This document shows positions 15,961-25,734 of a stretch of DNA of 64,000 nucleotides, in pieces. Position 1 is the first letter of the stretch; the number at the start of each line of letters is the position of its first letter. Origin of the DNA: Kosakonia sacchari (lineage in GTDB: Bacteria > Pseudomonadota > Gammaproteobacteria > Enterobacterales > Enterobacteriaceae); NCBI GenBank assembly GCA_900109485.1, contig FOAY01000005.1:186001-250000 (forward strand), given 5' to 3'. Made by a program: the position numbers and the translations under genes. Below the pieces are notes generated by a model that was given only the letters and a program-made list of their open reading frames with translations, was not told where the DNA came from and searched no databases.

Positions 15961-18342
15961 ATGGCACCTGGTAATACACCACGCGGGATGGTAAGCGTTC
16001 TGAAGTGGTTGCTGGCCGTACTGATGATGGTTATCGGTCTGGCGATTGGCATTCTCGGTTATAAACTTGTCGCTGTCGGCGGCAGCTTCTACTTCCTGAT
16101 CATGGGTATCGTGATGGTGGTGGCGGCAGGTTTGATTCTCACAAACCGCCCCAGCGGGATTCTGCTCTACGCACTGGCATTTATCGTTTCTCTTTTCTGG
16201 GCGGTAAGCGATGCAGGCTGGTCATTCTGGCCGCTGTTCTCGCGCCTGTTTACTTTCGGCGTGCTGGCCTTGCTGGCCGCACTGCTGTGGCCGCTGCTGC
16301 GTGCGCAACAACGCGCGACACCGCTGCGCAAATCCTCCTTCAGCCTGGCAGGCGTGCTGGCAGTGCTGCTGTTGGTTAGCGCTGGCGGCATGTTCAAAAC
16401 CTGGAATGTGATCGCACCAACGGAAGCGATTCCAGTGAAACCTGTTGCCGCCGGGACGGCGCAGCAGGACTGGAAACACTGGGGCAACACCACCCACGGC
16501 GATCGCTTCGCCGCGCTGGATCAAATTAACAAGCAAAACGTTAACCAGTTGAAAGTGGCCTGGGTTGCGCACACGGGGGATATTCCGCAGAGCAACGGCT
16601 CTGGCGCGGAAGATCAGAATACGCCGCTACAGATTGGCGACACACTGTATGTCTGTACGCCGTACAGCAAAGTGCTGGCGCTGGATGTGGATTCAGGCAA
16701 AGAGAAATGGCGCTACGATTCGAAAGCCACTGCGCCAAACTGGCAGCGCTGCCGTGGTCTGGGTTATTACGAAGATAGCCAGACGCTGGCGTCTGCGACG
16801 CAGAGTACCTCGCCTGTTGCCTGCCCGCGTCGTCTGTTCCTGCCCACCACCGATGCGCGTCTGATCGCGATTAATGCTGATAACGGCAAAGTCTGTGATG
16901 ACTTCGGCGACCACGGTGTAGTCGACTTGGGCGTTGGCATGGGCGAAATCAAACCGGGTTACTACCAGCAAACCTCAACGCCACTGGTCGCCGGGAATGT
17001 GGTCGTCGTCGGCGGTCGCGTGGCGGATAACTTCTCCACTGGCGAACCGCCGGGCGTGGTTCGTGCGTATGACGTTCACACCGGTAAACTGGCGTGGGCG
17101 TGGGATCCGGGCAACCCGGCGATCACCGGCCTGCCGCCGGAAGGCCAGACGTATACGCGCGGTACGCCGAACGTCTGGTCTGCGATGTCGTATGACGCCA
17201 AACTGAACCTGATCTATCTGCCAACCGGCAACGCCACCCCGGATTTCTGGGCCGGTGAACGTACCGCGCTGGACGATAAATACAGCTCTTCGGTGGTAGC
17301 GGTAGATGCCACCACCGGTAAAGTGCGCTGGCACTATCAGACCACGCACCACGATTTGTGGGACTTCGATCTGCCTTCGCAGCCAGCGCTGTTCGACCTG
17401 CCGGATGGCAAAGGCCACACCACGCCGGTACTGGTGCAGACCAGCAAACAGGGCATGATTTTTATGCTCAACCGCGAAACCGGCGAGCCGGTAGCAAAAG
17501 TGGAAGAGCGTCCGGTTCCGGCGGGCAATGTGCAGGGCGAGCGTTATTCACCGACGCAGCCTTACTCGGTTGGCATGCCGATGATTGGCAACCAGACGCT
17601 GAAAGAGTCGGATATGTGGGGGGCGACGCCGATCGATCTGCTGTTATGCCGTATCGCCTTTAAATCGATGCGCCACCAGGGCGTCTTCACCCCGCCGGGT
17701 CTCGATCGTTCCCTGCAATTCCCTGGCTCGCTGGGCGGGATGAACTGGGGCAGCGTTTCGCTCGACCCGAATCACAACCTGATGTTTGTTAACGATATGC
17801 GTCTGGGGCTGGCGAACTATATGGTGCCGCGTGCGAACGTCGCGAAAAACGCCAGCGGTATTGAGATGGGGATTGTGCCGATGGACGGTACGCCGTTTGG
17901 CGCAATGCGCGAGCGCTTCCTCTCTCCACTGGGTATTCCGTGCCAGCAGCCGCCTTTCGGCACGATGTCTGCGGTCGATCTCTCCACCGGTAAACTGGTG
18001 TGGCAGGTTCCTGTCGGTACCGTAGAGGATACCGGCCCGCTGGGCATCCGCATGCATATGCCGATTCCAATCGGTATGCCGACGCTCGGCGCGTCACTTT
18101 CCACCCAGTCCGGCCTGTTGTTCTTTGCCGGTACTCAGGATTTCTACCTGCGCGCATTTGATACCGCCAGCGGGAAAGAGATCTGGAAAGATCGCCTGCC
18201 GGTAGGCAGCCAGTCCGGCCCGATGACCTATGTGTCGCCGAAAACCGGTAAGCAATACATCATTATCAATGCGGGCGGTGCGCGTCAGTCACCGGATCGC
18301 GGCGACTACGTGATTGCTTATGCGCTGCCCGATAAGCAATAA
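15961..18342 (+). CDS. Membrane-bound PQQ-dependent dehydrogenase (glucose/quinate/shikimate family)
   Basis: This 793-residue quinoprotein has about five N-terminal membrane helices (residues 10-150) and a large periplasmic eight-bladed propeller, the layout of Gcd and quinate dehydrogenase. Propeller and cofactor signatures include NTTHGDRFAALDQIN, GDTLYVCTPYSKVLALD, TTGKVRWHYQTTHHDLWDFD, QTSKQGMIFMLNRETGEP and GKQYIIINAGGARQSPDRGD. It oxidises a sugar or cyclic polyol in the periplasm and feeds electrons to ubiquinone. The start at 15961 has GGAG 6 bases upstream; an earlier in-frame start at 15916 has none. No pqq biosynthesis genes are nearby. E. coli Gcd is only partly similar in the membrane part, so quinate/shikimate is as likely a substrate as glucose. 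Confidence 0.92.
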   Translation: MAPGNTPRGMVSVLKWLLAVLMMVIGLAIGILGYKLVAVGGSFYFLIMGIVMVVAAGLILTNRPSGILLYALAFIVSLFWAVSDAGWSFWPLFSRLFTFGVLALLAALLWPLLRAQQRATPLRKSSFSLAGVLAVLLLVSAGGMFKTWNVIAPTEAIPVKPVAAGTAQQDWKHWGNTTHGDRFAALDQINKQNVNQLKVAWVAHTGDIPQSNGSGAEDQNTPLQIGDTLYVCTPYSKVLALDVDSGKEKWRYDSKATAPNWQRCRGLGYYEDSQTLASATQSTSPVACPRRLFLPTTDARLIAINADNGKVCDDFGDHGVVDLGVGMGEIKPGYYQQTSTPLVAGNVVVVGGRVADNFSTGEPPGVVRAYDVHTGKLAWAWDPGNPAITGLPPEGQTYTRGTPNVWSAMSYDAKLNLIYLPTGNATPDFWAGERTALDDKYSSSVVAVDATTGKVRWHYQTTHHDLWDFDLPSQPALFDLPDGKGHTTPVLVQTSKQGMIFMLNRETGEPVAKVEERPVPAGNVQGERYSPTQPYSVGMPMIGNQTLKESDMWGATPIDLLLCRIAFKSMRHQGVFTPPGLDRSLQFPGSLGGMNWGSVSLDPNHNLMFVNDMRLGLANYMVPRANVAKNASGIEMGIVPMDGTPFGAMRERFLSPLGIPCQQPPFGTMSAVDLSTGKLVWQVPVGTVEDTGPLGIRMHMPIPIGMPTLGASLSTQSGLLFFAGTQDFYLRAFDTASGKEIWKDRLPVGSQSGPMTYVSPKTGKQYIIINAGGARQSPDRGDYVIAYALPDKQ

Positions 18343-18360
18343 GTTGTAATCGTTATAAAA

Positions 18361-18387
18361 AGGTCCGCTGATACGGGCCTTTTTTTC
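18361..18387 (+). terminator. Rho-independent terminator after the PQQ dehydrogenase
   Basis: AGGTCCG pairs with CGGGCCT (one G-U) around CTGATA and is followed by a run of seven T, 18 bases after the stop codon. Confidence 0.9.
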
Positions 18388-18515
18388 GCCCTGAAAGCAG
18401 AGCGAGTTTCAGCCAACCTGCAACCAATCTTAAACAAACATTTCACTCGCCAGACACAGGTTGTCGCTGCTGATAAACTACATATATCCACCCTGGAGAG
18501 CGGAAGGTTATTGTC

Positions 18516-19202
18516 ATGCAATATGAAGAACAGCAGCTTATCAACGGCCTTTTCGAACGTCTGAAACAGACCGGACAGCAAAACAGCCAACGGGATGCAG
18601 ATGCAGAGCGTCAGATCGCGGAATTCGTCAGACAGCAGCCTGCGGCACCCTATTATATGGCGCAATCGATTTTGATTCAGGAAGCGGCGCTGAAACGCCT
18701 GCAAGCCCGGGTTCAGGAGCTTGAAAGCGAATTAGCCGCGCAAAAAAGCAAACCCGCCACGGGCGGCAGTTTCCTCGGCGGCCTGTTTGGTGGCGGGAAA
18801 AGCAACCCGCAGCCGGACAACAGCTGGAATGCGCAGCCGCAACAGCCACCGGCACAGGATTATTCACGGGCGGCAGCGCCAGCGTCGGCTCCTCGCGGCG
18901 GCGGTTTTATGGCTGGCGCGCTGCAAACTGCCGCTGGCGTGGCCGGTGGCGTCGTGCTGGCCGAGATGCTGACCAGCATGTTCCATCAGTCGCGGCCGGA
19001 AGAGATCGTCAATATTATCGAAGAACCGACAACGCCCGCCGGTGGTGAGCCGTTTGTCGGTAATCAATACGGCGACTTTAATAACATCTCTGACACCCGC
19101 TTCCTCAACCAGGACGATCCGTTCGGCAATAATAACGATGCCTGGCAGAACGACGATGTTGATGACAACGACTACAGCAATGATGACGACAGTTTTATTT
19201 AA
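18516..19202 (+). CDS. DUF2076 family protein
   Basis: This 228-residue protein has an N-terminal helical segment (LINGLFERLKQTGQQ, then RQIAEFVRQQPAAPYYMAQS) and a coiled-coil stretch near 60-80 (ALKRLQARVQELESELAAQ). A low-complexity Gly/Pro/Gln/Ala linker follows, with one hydrophobic segment near residues 130-155 (AGALQTAAGVAGGVVLAEML). The C-terminal tail is very acidic and asparagine-rich (DVDDNDYSNDDDS). This matches DUF2076, described as periplasmic-ligand-binding-sensor-like, though experimental function is lacking. It is a single-gene unit between two terminators. The acidic tail suggests metal binding or electrostatic contacts (speculative). Confidence 0.85.
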   Translation: MQYEEQQLINGLFERLKQTGQQNSQRDADAERQIAEFVRQQPAAPYYMAQSILIQEAALKRLQARVQELESELAAQKSKPATGGSFLGGLFGGGKSNPQPDNSWNAQPQQPPAQDYSRAAAPASAPRGGGFMAGALQTAAGVAGGVVLAEMLTSMFHQSRPEEIVNIIEEPTTPAGGEPFVGNQYGDFNNISDTRFLNQDDPFGNNNDAWQNDDVDDNDYSNDDDSFI

Positions 19203-19219
19203 CGACGTTAGCTGAATAG

Positions 19220-19248
19220 AAAAAGAGGCCTTATGGCCTCTTTTCTTT
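19220..19248. terminator. Bidirectional terminator between DUF2076 gene and trg
   Basis: GAAAAAGAGGCC, TTAT, GGCCTCTTTTC forms a hairpin with A-run on the left and T-run on the right, so it can stop transcription from both convergent genes. Confidence 0.9.
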
Positions 19249-19257
19249 TGCGGATTA

Positions 19258-20943
19258 TCAGAAGGTTTCCCAGTTATCGCCATTTGCCAGCGCAGGGCGC
19301 TGCGGTTTAAACGGTTTTGCCGTTGGCGAAGACGCGCTGTTCTGGCGCTGCGGCGCGGCACCGGTCAGGCGGAAAGCCCCTACCGCTTCGGTCAGACGCG
19401 CGGCCTGCTCTTCCAGCGAGGCGGCAGCGGCGGACGCTTCTTCTACCAGCGAGGCGTTTTGTTGCGTGACGTTGTCCATCTCCGTGATCGCCTGGCTCAC
19501 CTGAGTGATACCTTTGCTCTGCTCATCGGATGCTGCCGCAATTTCCAGCATGATATCGGTTACGCGTTTCACCGCTGTCACGATCTCTTCCATCGTTTCG
19601 CCCGCAGAAACCACTTCACCGGAACCTTGCTCAATCAGGTTGACGGATTCACTGATCAGCGCTTCGATCTCTTTTGCCGCCTGCGCACTGCGGCTCGCCA
19701 GCGTACGCACTTCGCTGGCCACCACGGCAAAACCGCGCCCCTGCTCACCGGCACGCGCCGCTTCTACGGCGGCGTTGAGCGCCAGGATATTGGTCTGGAA
19801 GGCAATGCTGTTGATCACCGCAGTAATTTCAGAGATTTTGCGTGAACTGGTGGTGATGTTGCCCATCGTCTGCACCACGCCGGAGACAATCTGCCCGCCT
19901 TTGGTCGCTTTGCCGGATGCGTCACGCGCCAGACCGCTGGCATGGTGTGCGTTGTCGGCGTTCTGTTTCACCGTCGCGGTCAGTTGTTCCATGCTGGCGG
20001 CAGTTTCTTCAATTGCCGCCGCCTGCTGCTCGGTGCGTGAAGAGAGATCGGTGTTACCGGCAGAGATTTCGCTGGTGCCACGATAGATCTCTTCCGCGCC
20101 CTGGCGAACCGTGGCGACGGTGGTAACCAGCGAGTGCTGCATCGCCTGCAAATCACTGCTCAGACGGCCAATCTCACTGCGACCAGTCGGTTCATCCGCA
20201 ACGGTCAAATCACCGGAGGCAATGCGCGCGATACGTTGCGCCGCACGTTGCAACGGGTTGATCACCACCCGGCGCAGCACGGCGAAGGTGATGACCGTCA
20301 ACACCAGCGCAAACGCGAAGGCAGCGGCCATAAAAATAAGCCCTAACTGCGTACGGCTGTGCGCCAGCTCGGTCAGGTGCTCTGCGCGGTCGGTTCGGAT
20401 CTTAATCGCCTTCAGCAGCACGGTGTTATACGCGGCATCAAGCTGGCGAGCCTGTTCGCTTTCATGGTTGATGATGGCTTCAAACATGCCGTTTTTCGCG
20501 TATTTCAGCATCGGCTGCATGCCTGCGGTGTAGGCGTTAAACAGGCGAGTCAGATCCTCATCCAGCGCAACGTCCTCAGGCGTTTTAACTTCGCGCGCCA
20601 TATAGACCTTGAAGCCATCCTGCGATTGTTTAATACGTTTTTCCGCTTCCGCGACGTTATTTTTCATGTCGTCCATTTCGGCGATACGGCTTGCCGCGCC
20701 GGCATGGATCAGATTAAGACGAGCTGTACGTAAGTTGTTAGAACTGTTAGATAATCCCATGCGAACCTGGATTTCCTGCGTCACATCACGCTGATCGCGA
20801 TCCGCTTGCATCAGAAAATATCCCGCCAGGCCGGAGCTGAGCGCAAACAGCACCAGAATACCGCTGAGAATGGAGGAAAACAGGGGAACCAATCGAATAT
20901 TGTGCATAAATCCAATGCGTTGCATTGCTGCTTTGTTATCCAT
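19258..20943 (-). CDS. trg: Methyl-accepting chemotaxis protein III (Trg)
   Basis: This 561-residue chemoreceptor matches E. coli Trg, the receptor for ribose and galactose through their binding proteins. It has an N-terminal membrane helix (about 16-44), a periplasmic four-helix sensor domain (about 45-205) with SNSSNNLRTARLNLIHAGAA and MQPMLKYAKNGMFEAIINHE, a second membrane helix (about 208-230), a HAMP domain and a long cytoplasmic signalling hairpin. The hairpin has the invariant tip IAFQTNILALNAAVEAARAG. The last five residues are NWETF, the tether for CheR and CheB. From memory, E. coli Trg lacks this tail and is a low-abundance receptor, so this version may be adapted on its own. Confidence 0.95.
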   Translation of the reverse strand: MDNKAAMQRIGFMHNIRLVPLFSSILSGILVLFALSSGLAGYFLMQADRDQRDVTQEIQVRMGLSNSSNNLRTARLNLIHAGAASRIAEMDDMKNNVAEAEKRIKQSQDGFKVYMAREVKTPEDVALDEDLTRLFNAYTAGMQPMLKYAKNGMFEAIINHESEQARQLDAAYNTVLLKAIKIRTDRAEHLTELAHSRTQLGLIFMAAAFAFALVLTVITFAVLRRVVINPLQRAAQRIARIASGDLTVADEPTGRSEIGRLSSDLQAMQHSLVTTVATVRQGAEEIYRGTSEISAGNTDLSSRTEQQAAAIEETAASMEQLTATVKQNADNAHHASGLARDASGKATKGGQIVSGVVQTMGNITTSSRKISEITAVINSIAFQTNILALNAAVEAARAGEQGRGFAVVASEVRTLASRSAQAAKEIEALISESVNLIEQGSGEVVSAGETMEEIVTAVKRVTDIMLEIAAASDEQSKGITQVSQAITEMDNVTQQNASLVEEASAAAASLEEQAARLTEAVGAFRLTGAAPQRQNSASSPTAKPFKPQRPALANGDNWETF

Positions 20944-21063
20944 GGCTATCGACTCTCATATTTGTCTAATGCATTCATCACGATGATATATATGCATCGG
21001 CAAAAATTGGATTTTTCTTATGGAGAAAAGCGCAACAGCGGTCACAGATTTGGACATTGGTAG

Positions 21064-21086
21064 CGCCAGCGGTTGCACCGCTGGCG
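21064..21086. repeat. Strong hairpin after frmA
   Basis: CGCCAGCGG and CCGCTGGCG form a nine-base-pair inverted repeat just after the frmA stop. No T-run follows on the minus strand, so termination here may be weak or factor-assisted. Confidence 0.55.
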
Positions 21087-21096
21087 TGAAGCGGGG

Positions 21097-22523
<1,427 letters not shown>

Positions 22524-23002
22524 GTGACCTCCTGCATACTATAGGGGGGTATGGTAATGGCAGTGACGTAACAGTGTAAACACTAAGTTTTATCAGGGTA
22601 TCAGGAGTATGCGTTTTAGGGGGGAATGATACTGGAGCATTATTCGCGCCAGTAGCGACGAAAATGGCAAATAGCCCAATAAATAACACCTGTTTATATC
22701 TCACCTTCTCGATAGATATATTATATAAAATCCATCACTCTTTCCGTGGTAATCTTTTCGCAGGTTGTAATTAACCGCGGAATTATATCAGAATGTTATT
22801 AACGCCCAACATTTAAATATCGTTTTGACAATAGATAAAACCTAATCAATTTTGTTTTACATCAAAACCCAGGGAGGAACTTTATTAGATATATTTTCCC
22901 TCTAGCTGTATGCATTAAATACATTAATTTTAAGTATGTTCTCATTATATTATTTGTTAAGATTTTCTTAGTAGGAGATTAAATTAGCCGCAAGGAGCAA
23001 AT
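22524..23002. other. AT-rich intergenic region between frmR and the cysteine-rich orphan
   Basis: This 479-bp divergent gap holds the frmR promoter/operator at its left edge and the promoter of the 113-residue orphan gene at its right. From about 22680 onward it is markedly AT-rich, unlike the flanking genes, and carries no credible reading frame. I see no repeat or RNA gene in it. Confidence 0.5.
22536..22555 (-). promoter_or_regulatory. Probable FrmR operator
   Basis: ATACTATAGGGGGGTATGGT lies 13 bases upstream of frmR. FrmR/RcnR-type repressors bind a G/C tract flanked by AT-rich inverted repeats (ATAC...GTAT here), and the E. coli frmRA promoter carries a very similar site (recollection). 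It probably overlaps the frmR promoter and provides autoregulation. Confidence 0.8.
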
Positions 23003-23344
23003 ATGCGCTGGAGTATTACGGAAATGCTGGTATCACCGACAACCAAAACTGCCTTTGCGCTGGCCCGCAACACGCCAGAGCTGGCGGTGATTTTCTGGTA
23101 TAAGGGTAATTATTTTTTACGCCCTGATAACATATTACATACGTACCAGGAACACTTCGTCGTGAATGGAAAAACATGTGACTTTAACATTATTCATACC
23201 CTTCCCTTTTACCCTTCCATCTGGCAAACACTTAAAAAAGGCTGTCACTGTCCGGGCAATGAGGATATTTCGTTAAGAACGTGTGAGCATCAAAAAATCT
23301 GCGAATTCGATCTTTGCCCCTACGGTATAAAAATGATCAAGTGA
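23003..23344 (+). CDS. Cysteine-rich small protein of unknown function
   Basis: I do not recognise this 113-residue protein. It starts MRWSITEMLVSPTTKTAF after a good ribosome binding site (AAGGAG, 6 bases before ATG). There is no signal peptide or membrane helix. The C-terminal third is rich in cysteine: Cys59, Cys81, Cys83, Cys94, Cys100 and Cys105, in a pattern (CxC...C...C...C with a nearby His) that could bind zinc or an iron-sulfur cluster. It stands alone between divergent frmR and a convergent transporter gene, preceded by an AT-rich region, suggesting acquisition by transfer. No function is claimed. Confidence 0.6.
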   Translation: MRWSITEMLVSPTTKTAFALARNTPELAVIFWYKGNYFLRPDNILHTYQEHFVVNGKTCDFNIIHTLPFYPSIWQTLKKGCHCPGNEDISLRTCEHQKICEFDLCPYGIKMIK

Positions 23345-23434
23345 TTATTTAGCAATTTAATTATTACCCCCGCAATCGAATAATGGTTATGGGGTGCGAA
23401 CTGCTACGCCCATCATATTCAACCACTCATGCAT

Positions 23435-23463
23435 AAAAACCCCGGTGGAGGGTCTCACCGGGG
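23435..23463 (-). terminator. Rho-independent terminator of the MHS transporter gene
   Basis: On the minus strand CCCCGGTG and CACCGGGG form a stem followed by TTTTT, directly after the transporter stop at 23470. On the plus strand the same hairpin may also end the orphan transcript. Confidence 0.85.
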
Positions 23464-23469
23464 CGATAT

Positions 23470-24795
23470 TCAACGTTTCAGCGGCAACCCGGCCGTTTCC
23501 CGGGCGCGCAGCACAGTAAGGAACGTAATCAGCGCAGCGGCCATCACGTAAAAGGCCGGTGAGAATTTATCGCCAGTGCTGGTAATCAGCCACGCTGAAA
23601 ACCACGGAGTGATCCCGCCGAAAAACGCGACTGCAAAGTTATAAGCAATGGACAAGCCGCCGTAACGCACGCTGGTCGGAAACAGTTCCGCCATCGCTGC
23701 CGTACAGGCGCCGTCGAAGGCAGCAATAAATGCGCCGAGCATCACCATCGCCAGCACTGCCGAAAGCACGTCTCCGTTCGCCATCACCATCATTGCCGGA
23801 TAACTGAGCAGGATAAACCCGGCGCAGCCCGTCAGCATCAACGGCTTGCGGCCATATTTATCCGACAGATAGCCCATAAATGGCACCAGCACTGCAACAG
23901 AAAAGAGCCCGATAGTGGTGATGGCATAGGCATTGAGTTTGGAAAAATGCAGCTCGGTCGCCAGATAACTCGGCATGAACGTTTGCAGCGTCCAGTGCCC
24001 GACGGCCTTGATCACCACAAAACCAACGCAGAACAGCAACGCGCCCCAGGCGGTGGTCACCGCTTTACGCAGCGGCGCGCTGGAGGTCTGACCGCTCTTC
24101 ATGGCGGCAATAAATTCCGGCGAATCTTCCAGATGTTTTCGCAGATATAGCCCCACCCAGCCCAGCGGCCCGGCGATCAGGAACGGGAGACGCCAGCCCC
24201 AGTCGTTCATCGTGCTTTCGCCAAGTGTTGCGGTCAGCAGAAAGACCAGCCCGGAGCCGACCACAAACGCCATAAAGCCAAAGTTATCGATCCAGCAGGT
24301 AAAGTAGCCGCGGCGTTCTGTCGGTGCGTATTCTGCCAGGTAAGTTGTCGCCCCGGAGCTTTCGCCCCCGGCGGCAAAGCCCTGCACCAGCCGCGTGATC
24401 ACCAGCAGCACGGTGGCAGTAATCCCTACCTGGTGATAAGTGGGCAGCAATCCCATTACGAACGTTGCCCCGGAGGTCAGCAGGATCACGGTCGCCAGCA
24501 CTTTCTGCCGCCCTTTGCGATCGCCCAGCGAGCCGAAGAATAATCCGCCCAGCGGGCGCATAATAAAGCCCGCGCCAAATACCGCGAATGATGAGAGCAA
24601 GGCAACGCTCGGATTGCCGGACTGAAAAAATTGCAGACCGATAATCGCTGCCAGCGTGCCGTACAAGCCGAAATCAAACCATTCCACAAAATGGCCGATC
24701 CCGGTGGCGAGTAGCACTTTGCGTAATTTGCGCGATCCGGCCACCTGCCCTTGTTCGGCTACCCGATCGAAAGCGTCCTGTACAGGCTGTGTCAT
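23470..24795 (-). CDS. MFS transporter, metabolite:H+ symporter (MHS) family
   Basis: This 441-residue secondary transporter has 12 predicted membrane segments and the MHS-family signatures: TGIGHFVEWFDFGLYG near the N-terminus, GSLGDRKGRQKVL after helix 2, RLVQGFAAGGESSGATTYLAEYAPTERRGYF, and GYLSDKYGRKPLM after helix 8. Characterised relatives (ProP, KgtP, ShiA, CitA) take up osmolytes, 2-oxoglutarate, shikimate or citrate with protons. Which of these applies cannot be settled from motifs. The start at 24795 has GGAGGGG 3-9 bases upstream. It stands alone with its own terminator. Confidence 0.9.
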   Translation of the reverse strand: MTQPVQDAFDRVAEQGQVAGSRKLRKVLLATGIGHFVEWFDFGLYGTLAAIIGLQFFQSGNPSVALLSSFAVFGAGFIMRPLGGLFFGSLGDRKGRQKVLATVILLTSGATFVMGLLPTYHQVGITATVLLVITRLVQGFAAGGESSGATTYLAEYAPTERRGYFTCWIDNFGFMAFVVGSGLVFLLTATLGESTMNDWGWRLPFLIAGPLGWVGLYLRKHLEDSPEFIAAMKSGQTSSAPLRKAVTTAWGALLFCVGFVVIKAVGHWTLQTFMPSYLATELHFSKLNAYAITTIGLFSVAVLVPFMGYLSDKYGRKPLMLTGCAGFILLSYPAMMVMANGDVLSAVLAMVMLGAFIAAFDGACTAAMAELFPTSVRYGGLSIAYNFAVAFFGGITPWFSAWLITSTGDKFSPAFYVMAAALITFLTVLRARETAGLPLKR

Positions 24796-24942
24796 ATCCC
24801 CTCCACTGATCATAGTGTTTCTATAATAGATATACTATCTACACGGCTTGTACGAATTCAGCACAGCACAGATGGCGTAAAATGTGATTTCCGCCCTGCT
24901 TTTCTCGGCGAAAAACCCGTCAGGATCACATTTTTGCGCCAT

Positions 24943-24966
24943 AAAAAAGCCCCGCATCGCGGGGCG
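24943..24966 (-). terminator. Rho-independent terminator after cybB
   Basis: On the minus strand GCCCCGC, GAT, GCGGGGC is followed by six T. It lies about 50 bases after the cybB stop. Confidence 0.88.
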
Positions 24967-25016
24967 AAATACGTTCTTTTAGTCCGATAAGCTTAGCACT
25001 ATCGGGCAGATAATCC

Positions 25017-25547
25017 TTAGTTGCGTTTTTTCGGCATCATCCGCAACAGCGTATTGTCTTTATAGAAGTAATGATGCGCCAGCGCCGCCGCCGCATGCAG
25101 GCCAATCACAAAATAGCCCAGATTAGCCAGCAATTCGTGGTACTCCTTCAGCGTATCCACCCGATCAAAGTTAGCCTCTGACGCATACGGCATCACCATG
25201 CCGAACGCGATCCACGGCTCACCACGGTTGTACATCATCAGCAGGCCAATAACCGGCAGAACAATAAACAGCAGATAAATGACCAGATGGCCCAGATGCG
25301 CCAGCCCGGTCAGCATTGGCGAGGGCTTGGGCACAATCGGCGGCGTCGGGTTTTTTAGCCGCGCCAGCAAACGCGCGACCATCAGAACAAGGATAGAAAT
25401 ACCGCAGGAGACATGCACCATGTTAAACCACGGGCGGTAGCTGCGCGGCGCAAATCCGCGAAACTCCATGGCGCAATAAGCGGTTATGATGAGCAGAAAC
25501 ACCAGCCAGTGAAGGGTGATTTGTACGGAAGAATATTTACTGCGCAT
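25017..25547 (-). CDS. cybB: Cytochrome b561 (CybB)
   Basis: This 176-residue membrane cytochrome is clearly the orthologue of E. coli CybB, which oxidises ubiquinol and reacts with superoxide as a superoxide:ubiquinone oxidoreductase. Four membrane helices are visible, with heme-ligand histidines in QITLHWLVFLLIITAYCAME, NMVHVSCGISILVLM, HLGHLVIYLLFIVLPVIG and LHAAAALAHHYFYKDN. It ends TLLRMMPKKRN as in E. coli. The neighbouring hok/sok toxin-antitoxin locus that I recall between cybB and gapC in E. coli is not visible in the 187 bp to gapC. Confidence 0.96.
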   Translation of the reverse strand: MRSKYSSVQITLHWLVFLLIITAYCAMEFRGFAPRSYRPWFNMVHVSCGISILVLMVARLLARLKNPTPPIVPKPSPMLTGLAHLGHLVIYLLFIVLPVIGLLMMYNRGEPWIAFGMVMPYASEANFDRVDTLKEYHELLANLGYFVIGLHAAAALAHHYFYKDNTLLRMMPKKRN

Positions 25548-25734
25548 GAGGCGATCCTGAAAAAATAACAGAACGCCAACATAGCCGTATTTCCTTAAAA
25601 ATTCATTAACTTTTCCTCTTCAATATTCAATCAGTTACTCTTCGTTGCACGCGATTCATTTGCCCAACAATCCTCCCCAGGCTATCACTGAGGTGTGCAA
25701 TAACGTGATCATGACCTAAAAATCGGAGTGAATT

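Noticed and set aside
25548..25734. Possible hok/sok-type toxin-antitoxin locus between cybB and gapC
   Set aside because: Expected from E. coli gene order, but no Hok-like hydrophobic peptide or antisense promoter is visible in the 187 bp.
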